This document shows positions 30,905 through 42,689 of a stretch of 64,000 nt of DNA, piece after piece. Under the pieces are notes generated by a model that worked only from the letters and a program-made list of their open reading frames with translations, searched no databases and had not been told where the DNA came from. The position numbers and the translations under genes are program-made. This DNA comes from Symbiodinium natans. Taxonomy: Eukaryota; Sar; Dinophyceae; Suessiales; Symbiodiniaceae. Position 1 is the stretch's first letter. Each line of letters opens with the position of its first letter. The stretch lies in the NCBI GenBank assembly GCA_905221605.1, contig CAJNDS010002107.1, forward strand, positions 62,001 through 126,000, written 5' to 3'.

Positions 30905-33440
30905 TCCAGGTTAGCGGGAAAACCGACCAGAAAAGTTGCTTTTCGCAAAAAGTGGCTTTTCGAGAAAAGTGGCTTTTCGAGAAAAGTGGCTTTTCGCGGA
31001 CACCGTGCGCTCAAACGCCGCGACAAAAGCGACTTTTCGCAAAAAGTGGCTTTTCGAGAAAAGTGGCTTTTCGCGGACACCGTGCGCTCCAATGCCGCGG
31101 GAAAAGTGACTTTTCGCAAGAAGTGGCTTTTCGAGAAAAGTGGCTTTTCGAGAAAAGTGGCTTTTCTCGGACACCGCGCGCTCCAACGCCGCGAGAAAAA
31201 GTGATTTTCGCAAAAAGTGGCTTTTCGAGAAAAGTGGCTTTTCGAGAAAAGTGGCTTTTCGCGGTTACCGTGCGCTCCAACGCCGCGAGAAAAGTGACTT
31301 TTCGCAAAAAGTGGCTTTTCGAGAAAAGTGGCTTTTCGAGAAAAGGGGCTTTTCGCGGACGCTGCGCGTGCCAACGTCGCGAGAAAAGTGACTTTTCGCA
31401 AAAAGTGGCTTTTCGAGACAAGTGGCTTTTCGAGAAAAGTGGCTTTTCGAGAAAAGTGGCTTTTCGAGAAAAGGGGCTTTTCGCGGACGCTGCGCGCGCC
31501 AACGTCGCGAGAAAAGTGGCTTTTCGCAAAAAGTGGCTTTTCGAGACAAGTGGCCGAGAAAAGTGGCTTTTCGAGAAAAGTTGTTTTTCAAGAAAAGTTG
31601 CTTTCGAGAAAAGTGGCTTTTCGGAAAAGAAAAGTGGCTTTTCGCGGACACCGTGCGCTCCAACGCCGCGAGAAAAGTAACTTGTCGAGAAAAGTGGCTT
31701 TTCGAGAAAAGTGGCTTTTCGCGGACACCGCGCGCTCCAACGCCGCGAGAAAAGTGACTTTTCGCAAGAAGTGGCTTTTCGAGAAAAGTGGAAGCTTTTC
31801 TAAGCCGCTGTGCGCCGCCACGCCGCGAGAAAAGTCACTTTGCTCAAAAAGTGTTGTTCCAGAAAAGTGGCATTCCGGAATACGCCACAGGCAACGTTTT
31901 TTCTGAAAGTAGCTTGTCCAGAGACGTGTTGTTGCCCCAACGCCGTGAGAAAATGCACATGTACAAACAAAAACAACACAGCTATTCGATGCAAGTTGCG
32001 TTTGTCGAAGAGTGGCTTTTCGCGAATGGGTGGCTTTTCGGTAGAAGTAGCTTTTCAGGAAAAATAGCTTCTCGGGAACATGCAACACGTCGGCACTAAG
32101 TGACACGGCGCCCACCATTGAAGCAACCAAGAGAACCTCTACACCTCCCTTTTCCGCTTCTTTGAGATGGCACGGCAAGGCACCCACGGCGGCATTTATA
32201 CCTGCCTTGATAATCATAGTAGCTGGGAGGGATTGTGGAATTCTAGTAGCGGGGTTCACAGCCTGACAGAGTCGCTGTCGAAGATTAAGAGCATTATAGG
32301 CTCTCGAAATTCTTGGACGAGTAGGGATTCACTAACTTATTAACCTCAGAGCCCCCCAAACCTCGAACCCAATTAATTAGAATCTCTAAGCTTGACATTG
32401 CTAACTTAACTTAGTAGTCCTGTGAACAGAGCCCCACAAGGAAGTGCTGCGTATGGCTATCGCCCAGCTGTGAACGACGGCGAGAGAAGTGGGTGCACAC
32501 ACGCAACGGACACTACCTTTTCCGGCTTTCAATGAGTAAACTCACTTTTCGCAAAAGGTGCCTTTTCAAGAGAAGTGGCTTTTCGGGAAAAGTGGCTTCT
32601 CGCGGACACCGCGCGCTCCAACCCTCAACACTAAACCCTAAACCCTACTAACCCTAAACCCTACTAACCCTAAACCCTACTGACCCTAAACCCTAAATCC
32701 TACTGAAACCCCAAACCCTTAACCCTTAACCCTAAACCTCACTTTTCGCAAATAGTGGCTTTTCAAGAAGTGGCTTTTCGGGAAAAGTGGCTTTTCGCGG
32801 ACACCGCGCGCTCCAACGCCGCGAGACAAGTGACTTTTCGCAAAAAGTGGCTTTTCGAGAAAAGTGGCTTTTCGCGGACGCCGCGCGCTCCAACGCCAAG
32901 AGAAAAGTGACTTTTCGCGAAAAGTGGCTTTTCGCAAAAAGTGGCTTTTCGAGAAAAGTGGCTTTTCGAGAAAAGTGGTTTTCAGGGACGCGGCGCGCGC
33001 AGCGCCACGAGAGAAGTCACTTTTCGCAAAAAGTGGCTTTTCGAGAAAAGTGGCTTTTCGAGAAAAGTGGCTTTTCGGGGACGCGGCGCGCGCAACGACG
33101 CGAGAAAAGTGACTTTTCGCAAAAAGTGGCTTTTCGATAAAAGTTGCTTTTCGAGAAAAGTTGTTTTTCGGGGACGCGGCGCGCCCGACGCCGCGAGAAA
33201 AGTGACTTTTCGCAAAAAGTGGCTTTTCGAGAAAAGTGGCTTTTCGAGAAAAGTTTCTTTTCGGGGACGCGGCGCGCGCAACGCCGCGAGAAAAGTGACT
33301 TGTCGCAAAAAGTGGCTTTTCGAGAAAAGTGGCTTTTCGAGAAAAGTTGTTTTTCGGGGACGCGGCGCGCGCAACGCCGCGAGAAAAGTGACTTTTCGCA
33401 AAAAGTGGCTTTTCGAGAAAAGTGGCTTTTCCCGAGCATT
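30905..33440. repeat. Higher-order satellite of 17-bp quasi-palindromic units
   Basis: The basic unit is CTTTTCGAGAAAAGTGG (17 bp), itself nearly palindromic. Groups of two to five units are separated by a roughly 28-bp GC-rich spacer: GACACCGTGCGCTCCAACG in the left half, GGGACGCGGCGCGCGCAACG in the right half. Regular blocks lie at 30930-31800 and 32750-33435. 31800-32620 holds diverged copies and unique DNA, and a CCCTAAA-rich patch lies at 32620-32740. Open frames up to 252 codons on both strands arise from the 51-bp frame cycle and are not genes. Confidence 0.9.
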
Positions 33441-33711
33441 TTCCCCGTAACGTCAAAGACACCCCACACGCCAGCACAGTAAACTAAGCCCCCACCCCTA
33501 AGCCCTAAGCCCTAAGTGCTTGGGCGTCGGTTCTTGTCATCCGAAGGCCTGGAAGCAAAGCTACGAGGCGCCTCCTCAGCTTTTGTTGTTGGAGCACAGC
33601 CCAACACCCCCTGAGGACTCAGGGTTTAGGGTTAAGGGTTCCGGGTTTAGGGTTTAGGGTTTAGGGTTTAGGTTCAGGGTTCAGGGTTCGTAGGGGGTGT
33701 TTCGAGGGGAG

Positions 33712-33769
33712 CACATCTTGGTCCGACAAGGGGTTCCTGATTGTGAGCTGATGGCGCTAATAAGTACCG
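33712..33769 (+). CDS. Candidate internal exon, unknown protein
   Basis: A GGGGAG acceptor is followed by HILVRQGVPDCELMALIST and a CG|GTTTTCC donor; the frame also stays open further right. TTTAGGG arrays lie on both sides. Unidentified. Confidence 0.35.
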
Positions 33770-34430
33770 GTTTTCCTATCAATTCTGCTCCCCGTTGCCG
33801 GTTTGGGGTTCCCCTTCAGGGTTTAGGGTCTCCTTTTCTTTAGGGTTTAGGGTTTAGGGTTTAGGGTTTAGGGTTTAGGGTATAGGCGGTTTAGGGTTTA
33901 GGGTTTAGGGTTCCTGGCTCCTCGGGGCTTCGGCTAAGGGAAGGGGTCGACAGGCACACGCAGGCCCAAGACTGTTTTTTGGTTCAGCTTTGGCCCTTGC
34001 TCCTAAGTCCATCGCGAGAGCGCTGTGTCGTTGAAGTTTATGGTCTCTTCCTCAAAGAAAGGGTAGCTCTGCAGGCCCCTGGAAACTGTAGGGCCGAACC
34101 CTAAGCGCAGTTTAGGGTTTAGGGTTTCGGGTTTAGGGTTTAGGGTTTAGGGTTTAGGGTTTAGGATTTACGAAACACGTCATGAAGAGATACTGGGCTG
34201 CACTTCCATCATGCTTCGCCTCGATGGGCAAGGAGCCTAAACCCTCAACCCTAAACTTCGGAGCCACCCCTGGATTCAAAAGGAGGTAGTGGCATTCTCC
34301 ACCCCCAAACCCCTTGAGTTTAGGGTTTAGGGTTTAGGGTTCAGGGTTCAGGGTTTAGGGTTTATAGGGTTTAGGGTTTAGGGTTTAGGGTTTAGGGTTT
34401 AGGGTTTAGGTTTTAGGGTTTAGGGTTTAG

Positions 34431-34520
34431 CACTGCTTCGCAGCAGTGCTGCTTCGACGCAGGCGGTCCCGATGCGCGCCATCGCTGGTCCGGTCTGAGG
34501 ATGTTGTCCCTGACATGCGG
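34431..34520 (+). CDS. Candidate exon whose splice sites lie in the arrays
   Basis: Exactly 30 codons, phase 0 to 0. It starts HCFAAVLLRRRRSRCAPS and ends SEDVVPDMR. The acceptor is the AG of the last GGTTTAG unit of the left array, and the donor is the GTTTAG of the first unit of the right array. This is the simplest case of an exon sitting directly between two TTTAGGG arrays. Homology unknown. Confidence 0.45.
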
Positions 34521-34611
34521 GTTTAGGGTTTAGGGTTTAGGGTTTAGGGTTTCGGGTTTAGGGTTTAGGGTTTAGGGTTTAGGGGAACACGTGATGGTTT
34601 ACCACAGTAGA

Positions 34612-34713
34612 TTGGGATGTTCCCCCTTCGACTAACAGTCCTTAGTAGGGATTCTAGTACCCCCCCCCTTATAATCCTATTAAGGACTGTTAGTAGAAGG
34701 GGAAACATCCCAA
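34612..34713. mobile_element. MITE-like foldback element, best copy
   Basis: 102 bp running from TTGGGATGTTCCCCCTTCG to GGGGAAACATCCCAA. The arms of about 40 bp are nearly perfect inverted repeats and include ACTAACAGTCCTTA / TAAGGACTGTTAGT around a short C-rich loop. Other copies are at 52589-52694, about 27400-27492 and 44312-44393; a minimal end-only hairpin is at about 11084-11117. No ORF, so it must be moved by another element if mobile. Confidence 0.75.
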
Positions 34714-36063
34714 ACAGAAGGGTTCAGGCGAGCTGGAGATTTGGGCCAGTGTCATTCGAGGTCGTCGCACTTGGCCCTGCGTTTGTCAGTTTCACGTGTG
34801 TAACCACAACCGGTGGCAGTTGTTCTTTCAGTGCATATTGAGATGGCAAACTCGGGTATGCGCAAAGTGCTCGTAAACCCTAAACCCTAAACCCTAAACC
34901 CTAAACCCTGAACCCTGAACCCTGAACCCTGAACCCTGAACCCTGAACCCTGAACCCTAAACCCTAAACCCTAAACCCTACACCTATACCTTAAACCCTA
35001 AACCCTAAACCCTAAACCCTTAGCCCAACCTCTGTTTCGGTGGAGATGTCAAGCTTGTGCTGATGCCGTGCACCTTAACAAACCATTCCGATTTCGTTGG
35101 GGTAGCTGTTGACTTGATTTATTCTTTCATCCCAGCCCCAATATTTCACGAGGTCTTCCTCAACCCCAACCTACAGATGAGATTCCAACAAGTAAACAAG
35201 GCCGTCCATCCATCTGTGGCCCTAAGCCCGGAACCCTAAACCCTAAAACCCCAAAAACCTAGACGAACCCTAAACCCTAAACCGAGTTGCGAGGCCACCT
35301 GGGCTAGGACACGTGCCTAGCGTCTCGTCGTAGATTTCGCTGGCGACGATCTTCCTGTGAAAGCTGCGAGCTCCCTGCAATGCAGGGTCTAGGGTTTAGG
35401 GTTTAGGATTTAGGATTTAGGGTGTAGGATTTCGGGTTTAGGGTTTGAGGCTCAAGGGACTTCAGAAAGATGTAAGGCAGGAGCCGAAAGAGTCACCACG
35501 ATTATCCCACCTGGCAGGCGCCAGAATCATAGTAGTACAGGGCATGCTGCTTCGGGTTTAGGGTTTGGGGTTGGGGGTTTAGGGTTTAGGGTTTGGGCTT
35601 TAGTTGGGGTTTGGGGGTTTAGGGTTTGGGGGTTTAGGGCGGTTTAGTCGGGGTTTGTGGGTTAAGGTTTTAGGTTCAGGTTAGGGTCCTTTGCAGGGGG
35701 GCTTGGGGTTTAAGGTCTCAAAGGCAGTCGCACGCCGGAGCAAGAGTTGAGAAGTTCGGCGTGACGAGAGGGAGAGGGACGCATTTCAAAGCTCCAACAC
35801 TCAATAGCGATGCCAGAATCCAAAAACCAAAGCCCCAAGCTGGCATGTGGCTGAGGGCTTAGGCTCTTGCAGTAACACTGTGGCGGTCCTCACCCCGGGA
35901 CTGTTTCTTTGCACGCAGCCTAGTGCTTTCAGAACACTACATGTGGGTTTAGGGTCTAGGGTTTGGGGTTTAGGGTGTAGGGTTGAGGGTTTAGGGTTTG
36001 CTGCTGCAAAAAGGGTTTAGGGTTTGGGGGCTTGAGCGTGGAAGCAATCACAAAGAACGGCAG

Positions 36064-36122
36064 CTGCCTCAATGCCATGGCGACATCGTCGAGGCAGATG
36101 CAAATGCAGCTGTGCCTGCAAG
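36064..36122 (+). CDS. Candidate internal exon, unknown protein
   Basis: The acceptor is GAACGGCAG, the frame reads LPQCHGDIVEADANAAVPA, and the donor is AG|GTTCAAGG. Clean canonical boundaries; TTTAGGG arrays lie on both sides at some distance. Confidence 0.4.
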
Positions 36123-37220
36123 GTTCAAGGGACTACAGGAGGGACACTTGCAAGGGACCTTAGGGTAAGCCCCTTAAAAGGTGTTTCCCAGGGAGCCCAT
36201 TGCTTTGGAGTAAGGGGGTTGAGGGATTCAGGGTTTAGGGTCCAGGGGTTAGGGTTTAGGGTTTAGGGTTTAGGGTTTAGGGTTTAGGGTTTAGGTTTAG
36301 GGTTTAGGGTTTAGGGTTTAGGGTTTAGGGTTTAGGGTTTAGGGTTTAGGGTTTAGGGTTTAGGGTTTAGGGTTTAGGGTTTAGGGCGGAATACACCTGA
36401 ATTAACACCGGGAATACGCTTGAATTAACACCAAAAAAACCCAAGGGTGGTTTAAGTAAGGACTATGACTCAAGGGGTTTTCCGAATCCTAAAGAGTTTC
36501 GTGAAGGCAACTTCCCTGTACCTTCAAGCTTATGCCTTGAACCCTAAACCCTAAACCCTGAACCCTTTAAGCCCTAGACTGATTCCCCAGATCCTCCAAG
36601 TAAGGCTTTGAAAGCTTGACAGTCTAAGATTTGGGTGCCAGAGTTTTGTTAAAGTTTGAAGTTGTATTTCTAGAGCTGTGTGGTGGCCCAGATTGAGGCC
36701 CACTCACAGGGTTTCCTAGACCCTAAACCTTAAACCCTAAACCCGAGCCCTAAACCCTAAACCCCAAACCCCAAGCCCTAAACTTGGACTCAGAGGGCAC
36801 TTTAGGGTTTAGGGTTTAGGGGGTTTTAGGGTTTAGTGCTTGAGGTGCTCCTCTTACAAGGGAACGATTTTCAAGTGCGCCCCTAAACCCCTGAACCCCG
36901 AAACCCCCTAAACCCCCTAAACCCCCTAAACCCCCTAAACCCCCTAAACCCCCTAAACGCCCGAAACCCCCTAAGCCCCCTAAACCCCCTAAACCCCCAA
37001 AACACCAAACCCTAAAACCTAAACCCCTAGGCCAAGACACCCTAACCTTAGGCCAAAAATCCCTAAACCCTAGGCCAGAAACCCTAAACCCTGGACCCTA
37101 GGCCAAAAAGCCCTAAACCCTAGACAAAAATCCCGAACCCCAAAACCCTAAACCCCAAACCCTAAACCCCACACCCCAAACCCTAAACCCAAACCCTAAA
37201 CCCAAAACCCTCAACCCGAG

Positions 37221-37325
37221 CGCCTTCCGAGGCTGGTCACACGGTTCGAGCGGCTTTCTCGGCGCATCGCGCTGGCTGGCCTGCTTTCGAACCACAAGGC
37301 TGCCGGGGCTCTCCCTGAAAGGAAG
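37221..37325 (+). CDS. Candidate internal exon, unknown helical protein
   Basis: 35 codons, phase 0 to 0. The CCCGAG acceptor follows a CCCTAAA array, and the donor AAG|GTTTAGGG opens the TTTAGGG array. It starts RLPRLVTRFERLSRRIA and continues LAGLLSNHKAAGALPERK: strongly helical and basic. No family recognised. Confidence 0.5.
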
Positions 37326-38720
37326 GTTTAGGGTTTAGGGTTTCGGGTTTAGGGTTTGGGGTTTAGGGTTTAGGCTTTAGGGTTTAGGATGTAGGGCTTG
37401 GGGTTTAGGGTTTAGGTTTTAGGGTTTATGGTGTTTACGATTTTAGGTTGCCAGGCTGAACATGAACGGTTCCGTACCGGGTGAAGTCGCAGAAGGCCCG
37501 TAGCAAAAGGGTGCCAGGGTTTAGCATCAAATCCCAAACCCTGAACCTCAAAACCCTCTACCCTAAACCCTAAACCTAAACCCTAAACCCCCGTAAACCT
37601 CAAAATAGGGTTTGCGGCTTTCTGCACGTTTTGGCATCAAGGCCAGACGCAGGGCCCGATGGCGAGGGTTATGGCAATGCAGTGCCGCTGGAGTTCCACT
37701 CCGTTGTATTCGGTTCCTTAAGGAAGTACATTTCGTTTCTCTATGCAAGTTGTTGAAGAAAGCAATTTTAGTTCAATTTGATTCCAAGGAGAGTCGTCTT
37801 AACTCTAAATCACTGCATTTCCTGAGCACCCTAAACCCTAAACCTAAACCCTAAACCCTAATCCCTTGAAACCCCACAAAAGATCTCCAATGCCGAAGCC
37901 CACGAGCCGAAGGCGTGTTTCGGGCTTTTCTTTTCAGAGGGTTTGAGGGTTTGAGGGTTTTAGGGTTTAGGGGTTTAGGGTTTTAGGGTTTTAGGGTTTG
38001 TAGGGTTTAGGGTGTTACCGGGTGTTTTTCGGGCGTTTGCCTTTTTTCTTTGAGTCCGAAGGGCTTTTTTTAGGGCTAAGGGTTATGGCTTCAGCCGAAG
38101 CAAGCGTGCGGAAGGAAAGTGAGCAAAAAAGGGCTTGGTAAGCCCCTGTAGCATGGACCTGACAGCTTGTCGTCCCAAGGGTTAGGGTTGAGGGTTTAGG
38201 GTTTAGGGTTGAGGGTTTAGGGTTTAATCCGAGCTTCTGTTTAATTGGGGGGGGCCCCCCCCCCCTCCACAATAAGGAATGCAGGGTTCCGCAATAGTTG
38301 GACCGTGGCCCTGTATTGATTCTCTACTAAAAACAATAGGCTGCAGATCCCTGAGGTGCTGTAGCTTTGCGTCTCCGCAAGCAAAACAAGATGCCTGCCG
38401 ACAGATTTTTGAACCCCCCCAAAAAAATTCCTTTAAATGTGGGGGGTTTGTCCCATACGAAATCCACCCTAATGGAAAGTAGTCTTCCGGCGGGCTTCCG
38501 GCCAAAAAAAATTTCTCTAAATGTGGGGGTATTAATTAAACTGATGCTCGGATTAGGGTTTAGGGTTGAGGGTTTAAGGTTTTAAAAGCCCTAAGAGCCC
38601 TGGGAGCTCTAAGAGCCCTAAGAGCCCTTAGAATCGTTTAGGGTTTAGGGTTTAGGGTTTAGGGTTAGAAGAGCACTCAGCCCTGAACTCGAAGAACCCT
38701 TAAAACCTTAAAACTTTCAG

Positions 38721-38780
38721 AGCCCGGCGGCCCACTGCAATCCCTGCGAGGCGGCGGAGGCCATTTCCCAAGGCACCTGG
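38721..38780 (+). CDS. Candidate internal exon, Cys-containing
   Basis: Exactly 20 codons, phase 0 to 0, between the acceptor AAACTTTCAG and the donor TGG|GTTTTGGGTTTAGGG. It reads SPAAHCNPCEAAEAISQGTW. The canonical sites and pyrimidine-rich acceptor make it one of the better candidates. Confidence 0.5.
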
Positions 38781-39480
38781 GTTTTGGGTTTAGGGTTCTT
38801 AGGGTTGAGGGTTTAGGGTTTAGGGTTTAGGGTTCAGGGTTTAGGGTTTTTGGGGTTGAGGGCGACCAAGCCCGGGTGCAACAAGGAAACCCGAAACCCG
38901 AAACCCGAAACCCGAAACCCCAAACCCGAAACCCGAAACCCTACACCCTACACCCTACACCCTAAACCCTAAACCCTAAACCCTAAACCCTAAACCCTAA
39001 ACCCTTTTTGCAAAAAAGGGGGTTTGGGGGGCCTTGGGGTTTAGGGGCTTACGCTCAGGTTGGGGCTTGAAGAGGGCTGGGAGTTCGCAAAGCTGACAGA
39101 TTTAGGGTTTAGGGTTTAGGGTTTAGGGTTTAGGGTTTAGGGTTTAGGGTTTAGGGTTTAGGGTTTAGGGCTTCAGGCTTTGCGGCTTTGCGGCTTTGGG
39201 AGTTGTGTTGTTTGGGGTGTTGGGGTCTTCGGGTCGAGGGGTTTGGGGCTCTTGAAGGATTTTGAGACTTAGGGTTTAGGGTTCAGGGTTTAGGGTTTAG
39301 GGTTTAGGGGTGGCTATAGTTCGTTTTGGGTCTTAGGTTCCTTGGTTTTGGATTCCAGGGTTTGGGGTTTTGGGGTCTTGGGTATGTAGCAGGCCCAAGC
39401 TATGAAGCCACCCCAAGGGATCATAAGGGGTTTTTGGTTGAGCTGCAGTGACGTCTGCTCGGAGTTCCGGGCGGTTTAGG

Positions 39481-41560
39481 GTTTAGGGTTTAGGGTTTCC
39501 TCAGGTTCCGCGCACACCACCACGCGGGACGTGTGTTGTGGTGTGCGCCCAGGTTCAACGCACTCTCCCAACCCACCCACCCACATCTCAACCTTGGGCG
39601 GGTTTAGGGTTTTATAATATCGTGTGTAAGTACAGTAGTGGGAGGGGGCGCTACGGGCCGCCTTTGACCAAATCCTGGGGTACCCCCCGCGAAGGCCTCT
39701 CTGTCCCCCCAAGATCCATAGGTTTGTTTGGCGGGTTTAGGTTTTTTTTGCCCGGTGTTTCCAATTATGATGCTTATACCGGGCTTACAAGACCCATAGG
39801 TCTATGCCTTGGGCTCCCTTTGGTTTTTGGTCCTGCGACTGTCCTGGGACCTCAGGAAGTTTGGGAGGCCTGGCCGAAGGAGGCTTCCTGAAAAGATTTC
39901 CTGGTTCAGAAATGGTCCGGGCCTAACCCAAAAAAGGCCCAGAAATGGTCCGGGAGGAGCCCAAAAAGGCTCAGAAACGGTCCGGGAGAAGCCCAAAAAA
40001 AGGCTCAGAAATGGTCCGGGCGGAGCCCAGAAATTGTCCGGGAGGAGCCCAAAAAAAGGCTCAGAAATGGTCCGGCTCGCAGAAAGCTCAGAAATGGTCC
40101 GGGAGGAGCCGTACTCGGCGGGGGTGCTCTCGCGGGGTGCTCTGGTGGGGGTGCTCTGGTGGAGGGGGGGCTCTAGTGGGTGCTCTGGTGGGGTGCTCTG
40201 GCAGGAGCCCCAAAAGGCGCAGAAATGGTCCGAGGAGCGCTCAGAAACCTGCCCCAGGATTTGGCCGGACCCGTAGTGAAAATGCGATTTTTTCGTACTA
40301 AAAAACGATGGTTTTGGGTGACCCCTCCGTTTTCCAAAAAAATCTAAATCGTAACTGAACTGGCGGGATGCTCTGGCGGGGGTGCTCTGGCGGGGGTGCT
40401 CTGGGTGGTTTGGTGGGGGTGCTCTGGCGGGGGTCACTCTAAAGGCCCTGCCCCAGGATTTGGCCGGACCCGTAGTAAAAATGCGATTTTTTAGTATTGA
40501 AAAACGATGGTTTTGGGTGACCCTCCGTTTTACGGAAGGCCCCTTACGGGAAGGCCCCTTACGGGGAAGGCCCCTTACGGGGAAGGCCCCTCACGGGGAA
40601 GGCCCCTTACGGGGAAGGCCCCCTTACGGGGAAGGCCCCTTACGGGGAAGGCCCCTTACGGGGAAGGCCCCTTACGGGGAAGGCCAACTACGGGGAAGGC
40701 CCCTTACGGAGAAGGCCCCTCACGGAGAAGGGTTACGGGAGGCCCCTTACGGGGAAGGCCCGGGGAAGGCCCCTTGCGGGGAAGACCCCTTACGGGGAAG
40801 GCCCCTTACGGGGAAGGCCCCTTACGGGGAAGGCCCCTTACGGGGAAGTCCCCTTTTCGGGAAGCCCCCTTGCGCGGAAGGCCCCTTACGGGGAAGGCCC
40901 CTTACGGGGAAGGCCCCTTACGGGGAGGCTTTTTACAGGGAAGGCCCCTTACGGGGAAGGCCCCTTACGGGGCGGGATGCTCTGGCGGGGGTGCTCTGGG
41001 TGGTTTGGTGGGGGTGCTCTGGCGGGGGTCACTCTAAAGGCCCTGCCCCAGGATTTGGCCGGACCCGTAGTAAAAATGCGATTTTTTAGTATTGAAAAAC
41101 GATGGTTTTGGGTGACCCTCCGTTTTACGGAAGGCCCCTTACGGGAAGGCCCCTTACGGGGAAGGCCCCTTACGGGGAAGGCCCCTCACGGGGAAGGCCC
41201 CTTACGGGGAAGGCCCCCTTACGGGGAAGGCCCCTTACGGGGAAGGCCCCTTACGGGGAAGGCCCCTTACGGGGAAGGCCAACTACGGGGAAGGCCCCTT
41301 ACGGAGAAGGCCCCTCACGGAGAAGGGTTACGGGAGGCCCCTTACGGGGAAGGCCCGGGGAAGGCCCCTTGCGGGGAAGACCCCTTACGGGGAAGGCCCC
41401 TTACGGGGAAGGCCCCTTACGGGGAAGGCCCCTTACGGGGAAGGCCCCTTACGGGGAAGGCCCCTTACGGGGAAGGCCCCTCACGGGGAAGGCCCCTTAC
41501 GGGGAAGGCCCTTTACGAAGGCCCCTTACGGGGAAGGCCCCTTACGGGGAAGGATGCGTG
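39481..41560. repeat. Composite minisatellite with 595-bp segmental duplication
   Basis: 39480-39900 is unique apart from a short TTTAGGG remnant. 39905-40110 repeats ATGGTCCGGGAGGAGCCC units of about 28-30 bp, and 40120-40210 repeats GGTGCTCTGG. A 16-bp unit (GGCCCCTTACGGGGAA) fills 40530-40975 and 41120-41550. The block starting GATGCTCTGGCGGGGG at about 40382 recurs at 40977, an offset of 595 bp, with near identity over its first 480 bp. A module of about 95 bp (GATTTGGCCGGACCCGTAG ... GGTTTTGGGTGACC) occurs three times, from about 40247, 40447 and 41042. Large open frames are repeat artefacts. Confidence 0.9.
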
Positions 41561-41608
41561 GGCCTAACTTTAAAACCGAGGGTTTAGGGTTATTCTCTTT
41601 GGGGCCAG

Positions 41609-41776
41609 ACTGACGCTGGCACGCGGGTTCCACCCTTCTATGCGTGGGCCGCGCTCATCGCGCGCACTGGCCCCGAGCCCTCGCCAGGCTTCGCCGGACG
41701 GCTCGGGCTCGTCCGCGGGCTGGCGCCACGCGGTATCGCTCGCTGCTGCTTATCGCAGGACCCGCAGCTCGCTCTA
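41609..41776 (+). CDS. Candidate exon, unknown alanine/glycine-rich protein
   Basis: 56 codons, phase 0 to 0. The acceptor is GGGGCCAG and the donor is CTA|GTTTAGGG. It reads TDAGTRVPPFYAWAALIA, then RTGPEPSPGFAGRLGLV and a basic end. It is the longest single clean open segment among the telomere-associated candidates. A possible start exon further right (ATG 41927, MPGSQIVQINFGRTAPRE) is also unassigned. Confidence 0.45.
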
Positions 41777-42264
41777 GTTTAGGGGCGGTAGTTCGTGATC
41801 ATGCTAAGCCGAAACAGGGTCGCAACCCTGTTAAGCCCCTAACCCTCTCACCTGCACCTCTGGCCCTGAACTGGCTTTCTCTTGGCTTGTTGAAGGCTGA
41901 ATGTTGGAAATCTCTCACCTTCAACTATGCCTGGATCCCAGATCGTCCAGATCAACTTTGGGAGGACTGCTCCCCGAGAGAGAATGGAACAAGAAGACTT
42001 GGCTGACCGAGTGGAGTCCGCCTTCAATGAGGCTCTGAGCCTGAGCATCTCTGGCCCAACGCTTGAGAACCCAAAAAACCCAATACAACCCCTAAACCCA
42101 AAGCCCCTCAATCCTGATCCCGGAGGCGTCCGAAGCACTAAGCCCTAAGCCCAAAGCCCTAAGCCCTAAGCCCCAAGCCCTAAACCCTAAACCCTAAACC
42201 CTAAACCCCAACAAAATCCTTCTCTTCCCCCCCGCCCCCCCCCCCCCCCCCCGCTCACGCGCAG

Positions 42265-42308
42265 GCCGCGTGACCGTGGACGGCCAGGTGGCCACGAGCA
42301 ACTTCAAG
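42265..42308 (+). CDS. Candidate exon A: S4 domain of an RsuA/RluB-type pseudouridine synthase
   Basis: A 26-bp C-run and CTCACGCGCAG form a strong acceptor. With one G from the previous exon the frame reads GRVTVDGQVATSNFK and stops at AAG|GTGCCT. In S4-domain pseudouridine synthases the S4 end reads GRVTVNG-x-V followed by a KV turn, so the match is specific. These enzymes modify rRNA uridines, in algae often in organelles. The exon has CCCTAAA upstream and TTTAGGG downstream. Together with 43950-44030 it suggests a split gene. Confidence 0.55.
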
Positions 42309-42689
42309 GTGCCTCTTGAAGCTTAGGGTTTAAGGTTTAGGGTTTAGGGTTCGGGGTTTATGGTTTAGGGTTCGGGCTTAACCAAGAAAAGAATCAACAT
42401 ATCATGTTTATTCTGGTTCGAAGGAGGTTTTGGGCGTGTTTTCAGGACTTTGGGGGGCTTAAGGGTTTGATGCAGAAAGGGTTTGGCTTTCGGGCTTGGG
42501 GTGGGAGTTGAAGGGTTCAGGGCTTCGGGGGTTTGAGGTGCGGGGTTGTTGTTTGGCGTTCCGGGCTTCTGAGCTTAGGGCGCGGGTTCACGGTTTAAGT
42601 AGGCTTGCTTGTTGGGGGGTTGTTTAGGCAAGGTAGGGTTTAGGGTTTAGGGTTTAGAGTTTGGGGCCTGGGGAAGTCTAGGAATCTAG

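Larger units (their letters stand above)
33441..36400. other. Telomere-type arrays between candidate exons
   Basis: TTTAGGG 33620-33690, 33838-33912, 34110-34170, 34318-34430, 34521-34584; CCCTAAA with a CCCTGAA sub-array 34870-35020; CCCTAAA 35240-35285; TTTAGGG 35385-35450, 35555-35640, 35945-36000 and a long one at 36220-36387. The 34172-34240 segment is open in two frames and the 35057-35239 frame is unassigned. In this stretch TTTAGGG strongly predominates. Confidence 0.75.
36401..39480. other. Telomere-type arrays with CCCCTAAAC variants
   Basis: CCCTAAA 36536-36570 and 36720-36785, TTTAGGG 36803-36835, a long CCCCCTAAA/CCCTAAA tract 36880-37215, TTTAGGG 37326-37435, CCCTAAA 37560-37590 and 37825-37862, TTTAGGG 37940-38012 (8-mer variants), 38185-38225, 38637-38665, 38783-38850, CCCGAAA/CCCTAAA 38885-39005, TTTAGGG 39101-39170 and 39267-39310. 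The AAGAGCCCT word repeats at 38588-38630. Unique block 38230-38540 has unassigned frames on both strands. Confidence 0.75.

Noticed and set aside
28942-33440. CRISPR-like arrays
   Set aside because: Repeats are contiguous 21-bp or 17-bp units without unique spacers, in a eukaryotic setting, and occur in both orientations.
30877-33482. Long proteins rich in FSRKATFLEKPL or KVAFREKWLFEK on both strands
   Set aside because: They are translations of the 17-bp satellite cycling through three frames; both strands and several frames are open equally.
40382-41587. Proteins with repeated GKAPYGEGPLRGRPLT
   Set aside because: A product of the 16-bp minisatellite with no stop in one frame; no non-repeat coding part.
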